Shown in pieces: positions 29,350 to 37,649 of a stretch of 64,000 bases of DNA. Where the stretch lies: assembly GCA_963812945.1 (NCBI GenBank), contig CAWEXD010000008.1, positions 3,990,984-4,054,983 on the forward strand, in the 5' to 3' direction. The translations under genes and the position numbers were made by a program. This DNA is from DASRDR01 sp963812945 [NCBI: uncultured Candidatus Rokubacteria bacterium]. GTDB lineage: Bacteria > Methylomirabilota > Methylomirabilia > Rokubacteriales. Every line of letters begins with the position of its first letter. The stretch's first letter is position 1. The notes beneath the pieces are model-generated. The model had not been told where the DNA came from and searched no databases. It was given only the letters and a program-made list of their open reading frames with translations.

Positions 29350-29616
29350 ATGCGAAGCCGGTACGCGATGGCCGTTCTCGCCGTCCTCGTCTCGGTGGCC
29401 CTCGTCGTCACGCTCTCGACGGCCGCCGGGCCCAAGCAGTACCAGTGGACCGGGACCGTGACCGAGGTCGACGCGAAGGAGAAGACCATGAGCGTCGACA
29501 AGGCCGGCGAGGTCTGGCAGTTCTCCACCGAGGGACTGAAGGACGCCAAGGTGAAGAAGGGTGACAAGGTCACGGTCTACTACGTCGCGATCGCGAAGAA
29601 GATCGAGATGAAGTAG
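29350..29616 (+). CDS. Small exported protein of unknown function
   Basis: 88 residues. Signal peptide (about 1-25, hydrophobic with TAAG cleavage region) followed by a small beta-barrel-like domain: QYQWTGTVTEVDAKEKTMSV, DKVTVYYVAI, ending in lysines. The pattern resembles small OB-fold-like periplasmic proteins. AAGGAG lies about 10 nt before the ATG. It is probably a single-gene unit ended by the strong hairpin at 29645-29678. No homologous function recognised. Confidence 0.8.
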   Translation: MRSRYAMAVLAVLVSVALVVTLSTAAGPKQYQWTGTVTEVDAKEKTMSVDKAGEVWQFSTEGLKDAKVKKGDKVTVYYVAIAKKIEMK

Positions 29617-29644
29617 CGGCTCGGCGCGTCCGCGCCGCCAGACC

Positions 29645-29678
29645 GCGGCCCGGCGGGTCGCGCTCGCCGGGCCGCTTT
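29645..29678 (+). terminator. Rho-independent-type terminator
   Basis: A perfect 11-bp stem (gcggcccggcg paired with cgccgggccgc) with a 9-nt loop, followed by TTT. It sits between convergent genes and would end the small exported protein's transcript. The short T tract makes it moderate strength; the stem also works for the opposite direction without a T tract. Confidence 0.7.
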
Positions 29679-29684
29679 GCCTCG

Positions 29685-31076
29685 CTAGTCGGCCGACAGG
29701 AAGGCGCAGGCCACGGCGCCCCGGCGGGCCACGTTGACGACGGGGTCCCGGCTCACCCGGACGTGGAGGCCGAGGTCCCCGGGAGCGTAGAAGAGGCCCA
29801 GGGAGAAGTAGCACGGCCCCGCGTAGGCGCGCCCGCCGCGGAGGTAGAGCATGGGCCGCCGCGTGCCCGGGCGTCGCGCCTGGACGACCCAGCGCCCGGG
29901 CTCCCGGAGCGCCCGGGCGATCCGGGCCTCCCAGCGGGCCGGCCCCGCTTCCCGGCCGAGCAGGATCCCCGTCCCGCTCGACCCCACGTTCGGCTTGATG
30001 AGGAGCCGCCCCCGCGCGCGCCGCGCGAACTCCGGCACATCCACCCGGCGCCCCGCCGGGTCCTCCGTCCACCGGGCCCCGAGGACCCGCGTCCAGGGCA
30101 CGGCCCGGCGGAGGAACGCGCGCTCGCTCGGGGTAAAGAGCCGCGCGACCTCCGGGCGCTCGACGCACTCGAGCAGGCCCTTCTGGCTGAACTCGCCCGC
30201 GACGCCGGGCAGCACGGCGCCCGCATCGAAGCGCTCGAGGAAGCCGTCGAGCCCGCGGCGCTCCGGCATCCCCAGGTCCTCGAGCGCCAGATCCCGGTAG
30301 ACGACGTCGACCGCCACGTCGCGGAGCCGCACGCCGCCCCGCGCGCGGGAGAGCTCGCGCGCGGTCCCCCGCACCGCGCGGACGCCGGCTTCCCGGAACG
30401 CCGCGACCAGCCGCGGAACCTCGCTGTAGCCGTCGAGGGGCCCCGCGTCTTCCACGAAGGCGACGCCCCGGAGGCGCCGGCGTCCCAGCCGGCGCGCGGC
30501 GGCCGCCACCCAGCGCACGACGAGGGCGAGGAGATCGGGCGGGTCGCCGAGGGCGCGCACCTCGCGCGCGGAATAGATCCGGGGGAAGACCTCCGCCCGC
30601 AGGATCCGGACGCCGGCGGCGTGGTTGTAGAGCCCCGCGAGGCCCGTGGCGTTGGTCTCGAAGAGCACCGGGTGGAGGGCGCCGTCCGGCCCCGACTCGA
30701 GCCCGACGTCCGGGCGGATCATGAGCTGCCAGGGCGCGGGGCCACGCGCGGCGTCGCGCCCGAGCCACCGCGCCGTCGTCCCGCTCACGGGGCAGAGACT
30801 GCGGAACCCCGCGACGTCGCCGCGCCAGAGGTCGGGCGCGTGCGCCTGGAGGCGATGCACGAGGGCCGCCAGCCGCGCGAGCTCGGGCAGGGCACGGTGG
30901 GGCACGAGGAAGGGCGTGAGGGCGATCGGATGCGGCACCGGGCGCGCGCCCGCGCGGTAGCGGTGGAAGAGGGCGACGCGCGCCTCGGCCGCCTCCACGG
31001 CCCGGAAGAGCGCTCGTCGACTCTCAGGCGTGAGACGCGCGATGCGGGTCGTCGCCAGCCTGTCGAGAGCCGTCAC
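29685..31076 (-). CDS. ATP-grasp-like protein (circularly permuted type suspected)
   Basis: 463 residues. The C-terminal half has RGRLLIKPNVGSSGTGILLG (about 365-384), a lysine plus glycine-rich loop as in ATP-grasp nucleotide binding. The N-terminal half has a GLESGPDG...VLFETNATGL segment recalling the E-x-N metal/phosphate region, so the two halves appear in permuted order, as in CP-ATPgrasp proteins. These ligate acids to amines using ATP. The GTG start at 31076 lies 8 nt after TATAAT (31085-31090, minus strand), suggesting a leaderless mRNA. No partner gene is adjacent; the substrate is unknown. Confidence 0.6.
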   Translation of the reverse strand: MTALDRLATTRIARLTPESRRALFRAVEAAEARVALFHRYRAGARPVPHPIALTPFLVPHRALPELARLAALVHRLQAHAPDLWRGDVAGFRSLCPVSGTTARWLGRDAARGPAPWQLMIRPDVGLESGPDGALHPVLFETNATGLAGLYNHAAGVRILRAEVFPRIYSAREVRALGDPPDLLALVVRWVAAAARRLGRRRLRGVAFVEDAGPLDGYSEVPRLVAAFREAGVRAVRGTARELSRARGGVRLRDVAVDVVYRDLALEDLGMPERRGLDGFLERFDAGAVLPGVAGEFSQKGLLECVERPEVARLFTPSERAFLRRAVPWTRVLGARWTEDPAGRRVDVPEFARRARGRLLIKPNVGSSGTGILLGREAGPARWEARIARALREPGRWVVQARRPGTRRPMLYLRGGRAYAGPCYFSLGLFYAPGDLGLHVRVSRDPVVNVARRGAVACAFLSAD

Positions 31077-31084
31077 GGTCGCGT

Positions 31085-31090
31085 ATTATA
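31085..31090 (-). promoter_or_regulatory. -10 box of the ATP-grasp-like gene
   Basis: Perfect TATAAT on the minus strand ending 8 nt before the GTG start codon. No recognisable -35. Transcription would start at or within 1-2 nt of the start codon, i.e. a leaderless message. Confidence 0.55.
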
Positions 31091-31154
31091 GGACGGTGAC
31101 GGCCACAGGCCGACGGCGTTCGATCACACCTCGAGCGACGCGAGGGGAGCCCCG

Positions 31155-32366
31155 GTGAGCCACGAGCAGGCGCTGGTCGACGCCCTCGCGCGGCTCCGCG
31201 CCGAGGGGCGCTACCGCGTGTTCGCCGATCTCGAGCGGCATTGCGGGGACTTCCCCGGCGCCACCTGGCACAGCACCGACGGGCCCGTCGACGTGACGGT
31301 CTGGTGCTCGAACGACTACCTCGGCATGGGCCAGCATCCCGTCGTGCTGAAGGCGATGACCGAGACCCTCGAGCGCGTCGGCGCGGGGGCCGGTGGCACC
31401 CGCAACATCGCCGGCACCTCGCACGCGCACGTCCTCCTCGAGCAGGAGCTGGCCGATCTCCACCAGAAGCCCGCGGCGCTCCTCTTCACCTCCGGCTACG
31501 CCGCGAACGAGGCGGCGATCAGCACGCTGGCCCGGCTGCTCCCGGACTGCGTCATCCTCTCGGACGAGAAGAACCACGCCTCGATGATCGAGGGGATCCG
31601 CCGGAGCGGCGTCGAGAAGCGGATCTTCCGCCACAACGACCCGGCCGATCTCGAGCGGCACCTCGCCGCCGTCGGCCCCGGCCGGGCGCCGCTGGTGTGC
31701 TTCGAGTCGGTCTACTCGATGGACGGGGACATCGCGCCGCTCCGGGAGCTCTGCGACGCGGCGGCGCGCCACGGCGCCCTCACCTACCTCGACGAGGTCC
31801 ACGCGGTGGGGCTCTACGGCGCGCGCGGCGCCGGCGTCGCCGAGCGCGACGGCGTGCTCGACCGGCTGAGCGTGATCCAGGGGACGCTCGCCAAGGCCTT
31901 CGGCGTGGTCGGCGGGTACATCGCGGCCTCGGCCGCCGTCGTCGACGCCGTGCGGAGCTTCGCCCCCGGCTTCATCTTCACCACCGCGCTCCCGCCCGTG
32001 GTGGCCGCCGGCGCCCTGGCGAGCGTCCGGCACCTCAAGACGAGCCAGGCCGAGCGGGAGCGGCACCAGGATCGGGCCGCCCGCCTGAAGCGCCTCCTCC
32101 GCGAGGCGGGGCTCCCGGTCCAGCTGACGCCGAGCCACATCGTGCCCGTCGTGATCGGGGACCCCACGCTCTGCAAGCAGGCCTCGGACGAGCTCCTGGC
32201 GCGCCACCGGATCTACGTCCAGCCGATCAACTATCCGACCGTGCCCCGCGGTACCGAGCGGCTCCGGCTCACCCCCAGCCCGCTCCACGACGACGCCACG
32301 ATGGATCGGCTCGTCGCGGCGCTCCAGGACGTCTGGGAGCGCCTCCGGCTGCCGCGCGCGGCCTGA
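31155..32366 (+). CDS. hemA: 5-aminolevulinate synthase
   Basis: 403-residue PLP enzyme of the alpha-oxoamine synthase family, condensing glycine and succinyl-CoA to 5-aminolevulinate, first step of the C4 (Shemin) heme route. Very close to alphaproteobacterial [64 protein letters not shown], and the PLP lysine K247 in [16 protein letters not shown] start with GAGGGGAG upstream. Family relatives (KBL, BioF, SPT) differ at these blocks, so ALAS is favoured. No other heme genes are nearby. Confidence 0.93.
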   Translation: MSHEQALVDALARLRAEGRYRVFADLERHCGDFPGATWHSTDGPVDVTVWCSNDYLGMGQHPVVLKAMTETLERVGAGAGGTRNIAGTSHAHVLLEQELADLHQKPAALLFTSGYAANEAAISTLARLLPDCVILSDEKNHASMIEGIRRSGVEKRIFRHNDPADLERHLAAVGPGRAPLVCFESVYSMDGDIAPLRELCDAAARHGALTYLDEVHAVGLYGARGAGVAERDGVLDRLSVIQGTLAKAFGVVGGYIAASAAVVDAVRSFAPGFIFTTALPPVVAAGALASVRHLKTSQAERERHQDRAARLKRLLREAGLPVQLTPSHIVPVVIGDPTLCKQASDELLARHRIYVQPINYPTVPRGTERLRLTPSPLHDDATMDRLVAALQDVWERLRLPRAA

Positions 32367-32389
32367 CCCCCGTCGCGAGCCCGGCCCGC

Positions 32390-33283
32390 TCAGGAGCTCT
32401 CGAGGAAGCCCATCAGCGCCTGCCGGACGGCCTCCGGCGCCTCTTCGTGGGGCCAGTGACCGGCGTCCGGGAGGCGCACCACCCGCGCCCCCGTCCCGAA
32501 CAGCTGCTCCCAGCGCGCGAGATGGTGCGGGGGGAACGCGGGATCCTTGAGGCCCCAGACGATCAGCACCGGCCGCCCGCGGAGCCGCTCGCGCCGCCGC
32601 CAGAGGTCCGCGTAGTACGCGCTCGACCCGAGGAGGGCCCGTGCCAGCGCCCACAGGACGCGCTCGCGGTCGTCCGGGGCCGGGAACGGGGCGAGGTACT
32701 GGCGGTGGATCTCGGGCGTGAGCTTCCGCCGGTCGCCGTACGCCTGCGGCATGACGAGCCGGAGGGAGGCGTTCCCCCGGCGGTAGAGGAAGCGCCCGAG
32801 GGCGCTCGCCGCCAGCCGGCCTTTCCGCCGGAGCCCCGGATCGTCGTCGAGCGGCCAGAGCCACGTGTTCAGGAGGACGAGCCGGCGCACGCGAGCGGGC
32901 TGGTCCAGGCAGAGCGGGAGGCCGATCGGGCCGCCGTAGTCGTGGACGACCAGCGTGACGCGCTCGAGCCCGAGGCGCTCCACGAGCGCGGCGAGCACCT
33001 CGGCGTGGGCCTCGGGCGTGTAGGCGAACCCCGGGGGCCGCGCCGACAGCCCGAACCCCAGGAGGTCGGGCGCGATGCAGCGCCAGCGGAGCCGGAGCGC
33101 CGCGATCAGGTGCCGCCACTCGTAGGACCACGTGGGCGTTCCGTGGACGAAGAGGATCGGCTCGCCGCTCCCCTCGTCGACGTAGTGCACGCGCCCCGCC
33201 GGGAGCTCGGCGAACCGGTTCCGGAACGGGTAGCCGATGCGGTCCACCCAGGCCGGGACGGGGGCGGGCGCGGGCGCGGCCAT
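32390..33283 (-). CDS. Alpha/beta hydrolase, haloalkane-dehalogenase-like
   Basis: 297 residues. Oxyanion-hole motif HGTPTWSYEWR (about 48-57). The nucleophile elbow VVHDYGG carries an aspartate (D115) rather than serine. The catalytic His is in DAGHWPHEE (about 275), and a probable acid lies in the VIVWGLKDPAFP strand. An Asp nucleophile places it with haloalkane dehalogenases, epoxide hydrolases and fluoroacetate dehalogenases rather than esterases. Convergent with the hemA gene, 23 bp apart. Substrate unknown. Confidence 0.85.
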   Translation of the reverse strand: MAAPAPAPVPAWVDRIGYPFRNRFAELPAGRVHYVDEGSGEPILFVHGTPTWSYEWRHLIAALRLRWRCIAPDLLGFGLSARPPGFAYTPEAHAEVLAALVERLGLERVTLVVHDYGGPIGLPLCLDQPARVRRLVLLNTWLWPLDDDPGLRRKGRLAASALGRFLYRRGNASLRLVMPQAYGDRRKLTPEIHRQYLAPFPAPDDRERVLWALARALLGSSAYYADLWRRRERLRGRPVLIVWGLKDPAFPPHHLARWEQLFGTGARVVRLPDAGHWPHEEAPEAVRQALMGFLESS

Positions 33284-33366
33284 AACGCGGATCCGAGCGT
33301 ATCACCCGGTGAGTCGATCCGCGGGCGCCGCAGCACACGACTGAGGGGTGCCCTCCGGCTCTCGGG

Positions 33367-33396
33367 TTGATTCACGGTGGGGGCGCGGCGTAGGAT
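33367..33396 (+). promoter_or_regulatory. Probable promoter, DinB-like gene
   Basis: TTGATT at 33367-33372, 18-bp spacer, TAGGAT at 33391-33396, ending 8 nt before the ATG at 33405. The spacing implies a leaderless transcript. Confidence 0.45.
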
Positions 33397-33404
33397 CGCG
33401 CGGG

Positions 33405-33938
33405 ATGACCGCGCGACGCACGTCTCGCCCGAGCCCGGCCTCGCTCTCCGCTTGGCGGCGGCGCGCCATCCGACGGATGACTCGCTCGCGGGCCGAGACC
33501 TTGGCGGTCGTCCGCCGCATCCCTGCGGCCGCGCTGCGGCAACCGCGGACCCAGTCCGCCTGGTCCGTGCGGGACGTCCTCGTCCACATCGCGGCGTGGG
33601 AGGCGGAGGGGGCGTGGCGTCTGGCGCTGGTCGCCCGCGGCCGCGGCGAGCGTATCGTCTGGTACGACACCACGGCGGAGCTCGACGCCTTCAACGCGCG
33701 GGTCGTCCGCGCCGCGCGCCGCCTGGGCCCCGGGGCAGTGCTCCGCCGCCTGGCGGGCGCGCGCGCCCGGCTCCTGCGGGGACTCCGGCGGCTGCCGGCG
33801 GCGGCGCTCGCCGATCCCACCCATGCGCTCCCCGTAACCCGCTGGCTCCGGGAGTTCGCCTGGACCCACGAGGGCGCGCACCGCCGCGAGATCCGGGCCT
33901 GGGCGCGGAGCCACCGCGCCGCGGGGGGCCGAGCGTGA
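33405..33938 (+). CDS. DinB/maleylpyruvate-isomerase-like four-helix protein
   Basis: 177 residues, helical. The DinB-family metal-binding histidines are visible: WSVRDVLVHIAAWE (first His) and THEGAHRREIRAW (H-x3-H near the C-terminus). These proteins are often thiol-dependent transferases or isomerases using mycothiol or bacillithiol. The very basic N-terminus suggests the ATG at 33405 rather than upstream starts. It overlaps the methyltransferase start by 4 bp (GTGA). Confidence 0.78.
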   Translation: MTARRTSRPSPASLSAWRRRAIRRMTRSRAETLAVVRRIPAAALRQPRTQSAWSVRDVLVHIAAWEAEGAWRLALVARGRGERIVWYDTTAELDAFNARVVRAARRLGPGAVLRRLAGARARLLRGLRRLPAAALADPTHALPVTRWLREFAWTHEGAHRREIRAWARSHRAAGGRA

Positions 33939-34663
33939 GCGTCGATCCCTTCTTCAACGACCGGCGCACGATCGCGGTGTTCGAGCGGGCCTTCTACACG
34001 AGCCGCGAGGCCGCCGAGGAAGTCGAGGCGGTTCTCCAGTGGCGCCCCCGGCCCGACCGCGTCCTCGACATCGGCTGCAATGCCGGTCTCCACGCGCTCG
34101 AGTGGAGCCGCCGCAGCGTCGCGGTCGTCGGCATCGACTCCGCGCCCGTCGCCATCGAGCTCGCGCGCCAGCGCGCCCAGGGCGACCCCCGCCTCCGCTT
34201 CGAGGTGGCCGACCTCGCCGATCCCGACTTCGGCCGGCTGGGCACGTTCGATCTCGTGACCGCCCTCGGGGGCGTGTTCAACTGCATCCCCCGGCCGGCC
34301 CTCGTCCAGGCCTTCCGCGCGATCCGATCGGTCCTCCAGCCGGACGGGGACTTCGTCTTCGACGTCCTCCGCTGGCGGGACAGCCCCCGCACGGTCTTCC
34401 TCCGCCGGGACGCCGAGGGCACGCTCCAGATCGTGTGGGAGTTCACCGTGGATCCCATCGAGGGCCGCGGGCGCGTCGTCGGGCAGTTCCTCGAGACCGG
34501 CGCCATCCAGGACTCCGAGCGCAACTTCTACACCGCGCCCGAGGTCACGACGCTCCTCGAGCTCGCGGGGTTCGCGCGCCCCGCCGTGGCGGGCGATCTC
34601 GCCCTCGCCCTGCCCGCCCGGGAGGCCGAGCCAAGCCTCTTCTTCCGCGCCCGCCCCCGCTAG
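33935..34663 (+). CDS. Class I SAM-dependent methyltransferase
   Basis: 242 residues. SAM-binding motif I is VLDIGCNAGLHALEW (about 43-57), motif II VVGIDSAPVAIELAR, and a motif-III-like DLVTALGGVFNCIP follows. The remainder is a Rossmann-type methyltransferase 11/25 fold. It is translationally coupled to the DinB-like gene through a GTGA overlap. The substrate is not evident; small-molecule methylation is most likely. Confidence 0.87.
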   Translation: MSVDPFFNDRRTIAVFERAFYTSREAAEEVEAVLQWRPRPDRVLDIGCNAGLHALEWSRRSVAVVGIDSAPVAIELARQRAQGDPRLRFEVADLADPDFGRLGTFDLVTALGGVFNCIPRPALVQAFRAIRSVLQPDGDFVFDVLRWRDSPRTVFLRRDAEGTLQIVWEFTVDPIEGRGRVVGQFLETGAIQDSERNFYTAPEVTTLLELAGFARPAVAGDLALALPAREAEPSLFFRARPR

Positions 34664-34740
34664 GTCGCGGCGTCGCCGGGGCCACCCCGGAATGGTAGAC
34701 TCGAAGCGCCCAAAACCCACCCCCTCCCGGAGGCATGCCC

Positions 34741-35103
34741 ATGGCGATGATCCTCTACGTCGGCACCGCAGGCTCGGACGATCCGACGCGCGCGGGGTTC
34801 CCGTTCAACTTCGCGCTCGGCGCCATCGAGGCGGGGCATCAGGCGGAGATCTTCCTCGCCGGCGAGGCAGCCTACCTCATGAAGGACGTCATCGCCGAAG
34901 CGGTCCTGCCCGTGGGAATGCCACCGCTCGCCGAGATGCGCCGGAAGGTGGTCGAGCACGGCGTCCCGATCTACGTCTGAGGCCGGTGCTCCGGGGCCCG
35001 GGGGGTCTCCGAGGGCGATCTTGCGGGGAAGAACGCCCGGTTCGTGACGCCGAAGATCTTCGCCGAGCGGGTGGCCGCGGCCGACAAGGTGGTGTCCTGT
35101 TGA
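34741..35103 (+). CDS. DsrE-like protein, candidate selenoprotein (in-frame TGA = Sec80)
   Basis: 120 residues if the TGA at 34978-34980 is read as selenocysteine. The first part (MILYVGTAGSDDPTRAGFPF, then EIFLAGEAAYLMKD) is a DsrE/DsrF-like fold. The text then runs PIYV-U-GRCSGARGVSEGD and continues in the same frame through KNARFVTPKIFAERVAAADK to a TGA at 35101. DsrE-like proteins normally have Cys at this place (P-I-Y-V-C-G-x-C), so the TGA replaces a redox Cys in a U-x-x-C motif. A SECIS-like hairpin follows (34989-35013). ATG 34741 is 7 nt after GGAGG; an earlier ATG at 34735 is too close. Without recoding the product is a 79-residue fragment. Confidence 0.75.
34989..35013 (+). promoter_or_regulatory. 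Candidate bacterial SECIS hairpin in the DsrE-like gene
   Basis: Stem CTCCGG-GGCCC against GGTCT-CCGAG with one bulged C and one mismatch, apical loop GGGG. The loop starts 20 nt after the TGA (34978-34980), within the range for bacterial SECIS, and is G-rich as expected for SelB contact. The region is so GC-rich that competing folds exist, so support is moderate. Confidence 0.5.
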
Positions 35104-35146
35104 CGCGCATCACGGTCGGCGCGCTCCGGGACTGCGTCCCGCTCCG

Positions 35147-35755
35147 GTGACTCCCGAGGAGGCGCGCGAGCGGCTCCGCGCGGGGAGCCCCGCCGAGCGC
35201 CAGGCGACGCTCCGCGCCCTGGCCCGGGAGGCCGATGCCCGGGTGACGCCGGCCGTCGCGGCGCTGCTCCACGCCGACGACCCGGAGCTGGTGGCCCTCG
35301 CGGAGGCGACCCTCTGGCAGGTGTGGAGCCGGTCAGGCGACCCCGCCGTAGACAAGCTCTTCGCGGAGGGGCTGCGCGCGATGGAGGCGCAGGACTGGCT
35401 CGAGGCCGTGACGCGGTTCGGCCGGGTCGTCGAGACGGCCCCGTCCTTCGCGGAGGGCTGGAACAAGCGCGCCACGGCGCGTTACATGGCGACGCACTAC
35501 GCGTCGTCCATCGCCGACTGCGAGGAGGTCGTCCGGCTGAATCCCTACCACTTCGGTGCGCTGTCCGGCCAGGGCCTCTGTCACGCGGCGCTGGGCCAGC
35601 TCCGCGAGGCGGCTGGCTGCTTCCGGCGGGCGCTCCAGGTTCACCCGCGGCTCGACTCGGTGCGCCAGCAGCTGGCCCGGACCGAGACGCCGCTGGCCCG
35701 GGCCAACGGGCACGCCCTCGGCGTCGCGCCGGCCGGCTCGCGAGACGCCCAGTGA
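35147..35755 (+). CDS. Tetratricopeptide-repeat protein
   Basis: 202 residues, all helical. The N-terminal part looks like a HEAT-type unit (PAERQATLRALAREADARVT). About three TPR units follow (AMEAQDWLEAVTRFGRVVET, then SFAEGWNKRATARYMATHY, then HFGALSGQGLCHAALGQ). TPRs mediate protein contacts; no signal peptide is seen, so it is probably cytoplasmic. GTG start at 35147; the stop overlaps the HAD phosphatase start (GTGA). Confidence 0.83.
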   Translation: MTPEEARERLRAGSPAERQATLRALAREADARVTPAVAALLHADDPELVALAEATLWQVWSRSGDPAVDKLFAEGLRAMEAQDWLEAVTRFGRVVETAPSFAEGWNKRATARYMATHYASSIADCEEVVRLNPYHFGALSGQGLCHAALGQLREAAGCFRRALQVHPRLDSVRQQLARTETPLARANGHALGVAPAGSRDAQ

Positions 35756-36417
35756 CGGCGCCCGTCCGCCGGGCGGCGCTCTTCGACATGGACGGCGTCC
35801 TGGTCAACAACTCGCGCTTCCACCGCGAGGCCTGGCGGCGCCTCTCCCAGGAGGAGGGCTTCCTGCTGACGGATCCCGAATTCTGGCGCCATGCCATCGG
35901 GCGCCCCGTGGAGGAGGCGGTCCCCCGCATCCTCGGCCGCCCCGTGCCGCCCGCGGAGGCCGGCCGCCTGGCGCGGCGGAAGACCGCGCTCTATCACGAG
36001 CTCGCCGACGGCCACGCCGCGCCCGTGCCCGGCGTCGTCGAGTTCGTCCGCGCGCTCTCGGCCGCGGGGATCCCGCGCGCCCTGGCCACGTCCGCGGTGG
36101 CGGACAGCGCCATGCGGATCCTCGAGGGGCTCGGGCTCGCCGCCGCCTTCCCGGTCCGCGTGACCGCCGGGCAGGTCCGGCGCGGGAAGCCGGACCCGGA
36201 AGTGTACCTGACGGCCGCGGCCGCGCTCGGCATGCCGCCCGCCGCCTGCGTCGTGTTCGAGGACGCCATCGTCGGCGTGGAGGCCGCCCGCCGGGCCGGC
36301 ATGGCCGTGGTCGGGCTCACGACCGCGCACGCCGACGCCGAGCTCCGCGCGGCGGGCGCCGCGTGGACGGCGCCAGACTTCACGCATCTCGCGTGGACCT
36401 CGCTCGCGATCCCGTGA
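35752..36417 (+). CDS. HAD-family phosphatase (beta-phosphoglucomutase-like)
   Basis: 221 residues. Motif I FDMDGVLVNN with catalytic aspartates D12 and D14, motif II in ALATSAVADSAM, motif III lysine in GQVRRGKPDPEVYL, and motif IV VVFEDAIVGVEAARRAG. The C1 cap and the layout match the PGMB/phosphatase subgroup acting on sugar phosphates or 2-phosphoglycolate. The GTG start overlaps the TPR gene. The exact substrate is not determinable. Confidence 0.9.
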   Translation: MTAPVRRAALFDMDGVLVNNSRFHREAWRRLSQEEGFLLTDPEFWRHAIGRPVEEAVPRILGRPVPPAEAGRLARRKTALYHELADGHAAPVPGVVEFVRALSAAGIPRALATSAVADSAMRILEGLGLAAAFPVRVTAGQVRRGKPDPEVYLTAAAALGMPPAACVVFEDAIVGVEAARRAGMAVVGLTTAHADAELRAAGAAWTAPDFTHLAWTSLAIP

Positions 36418-36432
36418 ACTGAGGAGGCTCTC

Positions 36433-37341
36433 GTGGCGACGAACTGGACCGTGTTCCCCGAGGGGGTCGAGCCGCCGAAGCCGGTGACGGCGCTGGCGGA
36501 GCAGGTCAGGCAGGACGGCGGCCACGTGCTGGCGGCCTACCAGGAGCCGCTGGCGGCCGCCTGGCAGCTCTTCGTTCTCCTGCCGCTCGGGAAGGTCGAG
36601 CCGACGCCCTACCAGCGCGACCTCTCGAAGCCGCACGTGAAGCGCCTCCAGGAGGTCATCAAGAAGCTCGGGCGGTTCCTGGACCCGATCGTGGTGGTCT
36701 CCACGGGCCCGGGGAAGTACTGGACGCCGAACGGCAACCACCGCCGCGAGGCGCTCACGAAGCTCAAGGCCGAGTGGCTGCCCGCCATCCTGGTGCCCGA
36801 GCCCGAGGTCGCCTACCAGATCCTCGCGCTCAACACGGAGAAGGCGCACAACGTCAAGGAGAAGTCCCTCGAGGTCATCCGCATGTACCGCGGCCTCGTC
36901 GAGGACGGCTCGAAGGCGACCGAGGAGGATTTCGCCTTCCAGTTCGAGGCCCCGCACTTCATCACGCTCGGGCTCCTGTACGACGAGCGGCCGCGCTTCG
37001 CGGGCGGCGCGTTCGCGCCGATCCTCCGCCGCGTCGACAAGTTCCTGAAGACGCCGCTCGCGAAGGCCTATGGCGAGCGCGAGCGCCGGGCCGCGCTCGT
37101 CCGCGCGGCGGACGACGCGCTCAACGACGTGGTCCAGAAGGTCAAGAAGCGCGGGCTCAACCACCCGTACGTGAAGAACTACGTGCTGGCGCGCACCACC
37201 CCGCTCAACCGGGCGCGGAAGACGCTGCCGTCGTTCGAGCAGACCTTCGAGCGGCTCCGGGAGAACCTCGAGGCCTTCGACCCGGCCAAGGTCCGCCTCG
37301 ACGAGATCGCCCGCGCCGCCGTCTTCGCGGCCCCCGCGTAG
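36433..37341 (+). CDS. ParB N-terminal-domain protein
   Basis: 302 residues. The ParB/sulfiredoxin-like nuclease fold spans about 48-135, with PYQRDLSKPHVKRLQEVIKK, the strand PIVVVSTG, and NGNHRREALTKL, which corresponds to the ParB G-x-R-R-x-x-A motif. The rest is helical and ends without an evident helix-turn-helix of the classical ParB kind. It is not next to a parA, so chromosome partition is doubtful. Such orphan ParB-domain proteins can bind CTP or act as nucleases. GTG start preceded by GAGGAGG. Confidence 0.75.
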   Translation: MATNWTVFPEGVEPPKPVTALAEQVRQDGGHVLAAYQEPLAAAWQLFVLLPLGKVEPTPYQRDLSKPHVKRLQEVIKKLGRFLDPIVVVSTGPGKYWTPNGNHRREALTKLKAEWLPAILVPEPEVAYQILALNTEKAHNVKEKSLEVIRMYRGLVEDGSKATEEDFAFQFEAPHFITLGLLYDERPRFAGGAFAPILRRVDKFLKTPLAKAYGERERRAALVRAADDALNDVVQKVKKRGLNHPYVKNYVLARTTPLNRARKTLPSFEQTFERLRENLEAFDPAKVRLDEIARAAVFAAPA

Positions 37342-37424
37342 GCCGGTTCCCGCCGGGTCTCGGCCGGGTTTGCGCTAGTATGAATGCTTGGTCAGGCCCG
37401 AGGCTCGACCCGGTCGGAGGACGC

Positions 37425-37649
37425 ATGCGAAAGCCGGCAGTGGGAATGCTCGTGACCCTGGCGATGGCGGGCCAGCTCCTCGGGCCCGGGGACGCGCTGG
37501 CGTACATCGATCTCGGCACCGGGAGCTACGTCTTCCAGGTGGTGATCGCCAGCCTCCTCGGGGCGGCCTTTGCCGTGAAGGCCTACTGGGAGCGCATCCG
37601 GGCGTTCTTCGGCCGGCGCCGACGGGAGGACGACGACCCCCAGGCATGA
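37425..37649 (+). CDS. Small membrane protein of a methyltransferase/sulfatase module
   Basis: 74 residues. A signal-like N-terminus (residues 1-24, ending ALA) is followed by YIDLGTGSYVFQVVIASLLG, a second hydrophobic helix, and a basic/acidic tail (RRRREDDDPQA). The Y-I-D-x-G-T-G-S-Y pattern is typical of tiny membrane proteins next to polysaccharide-related genes. The ATG follows CGGAGG and the stop overlaps the next gene (ATGA), so the three genes 37425-41607 are translationally coupled. Function unknown. Confidence 0.75.
   Translation: MRKPAVGMLVTLAMAGQLLGPGDALAYIDLGTGSYVFQVVIASLLGAAFAVKAYWERIRAFFGRRRREDDDPQA

Noticed and set aside
34978-34980. Genetic code change in which TGA means tryptophan.
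   Set aside because: TGA is the ordinary stop for many genes here, including ATGA and GTGA overlaps, and both in-frame TGAs replace Cys, not Trp.
34741-34980. DsrE-like gene as a simple nonsense-mutated pseudogene.
   Set aside because: The reading frame beyond the TGA keeps family sequence with no further damage, the TGA hits precisely a redox Cys, and a SECIS-like hairpin follows. Not fully excluded.
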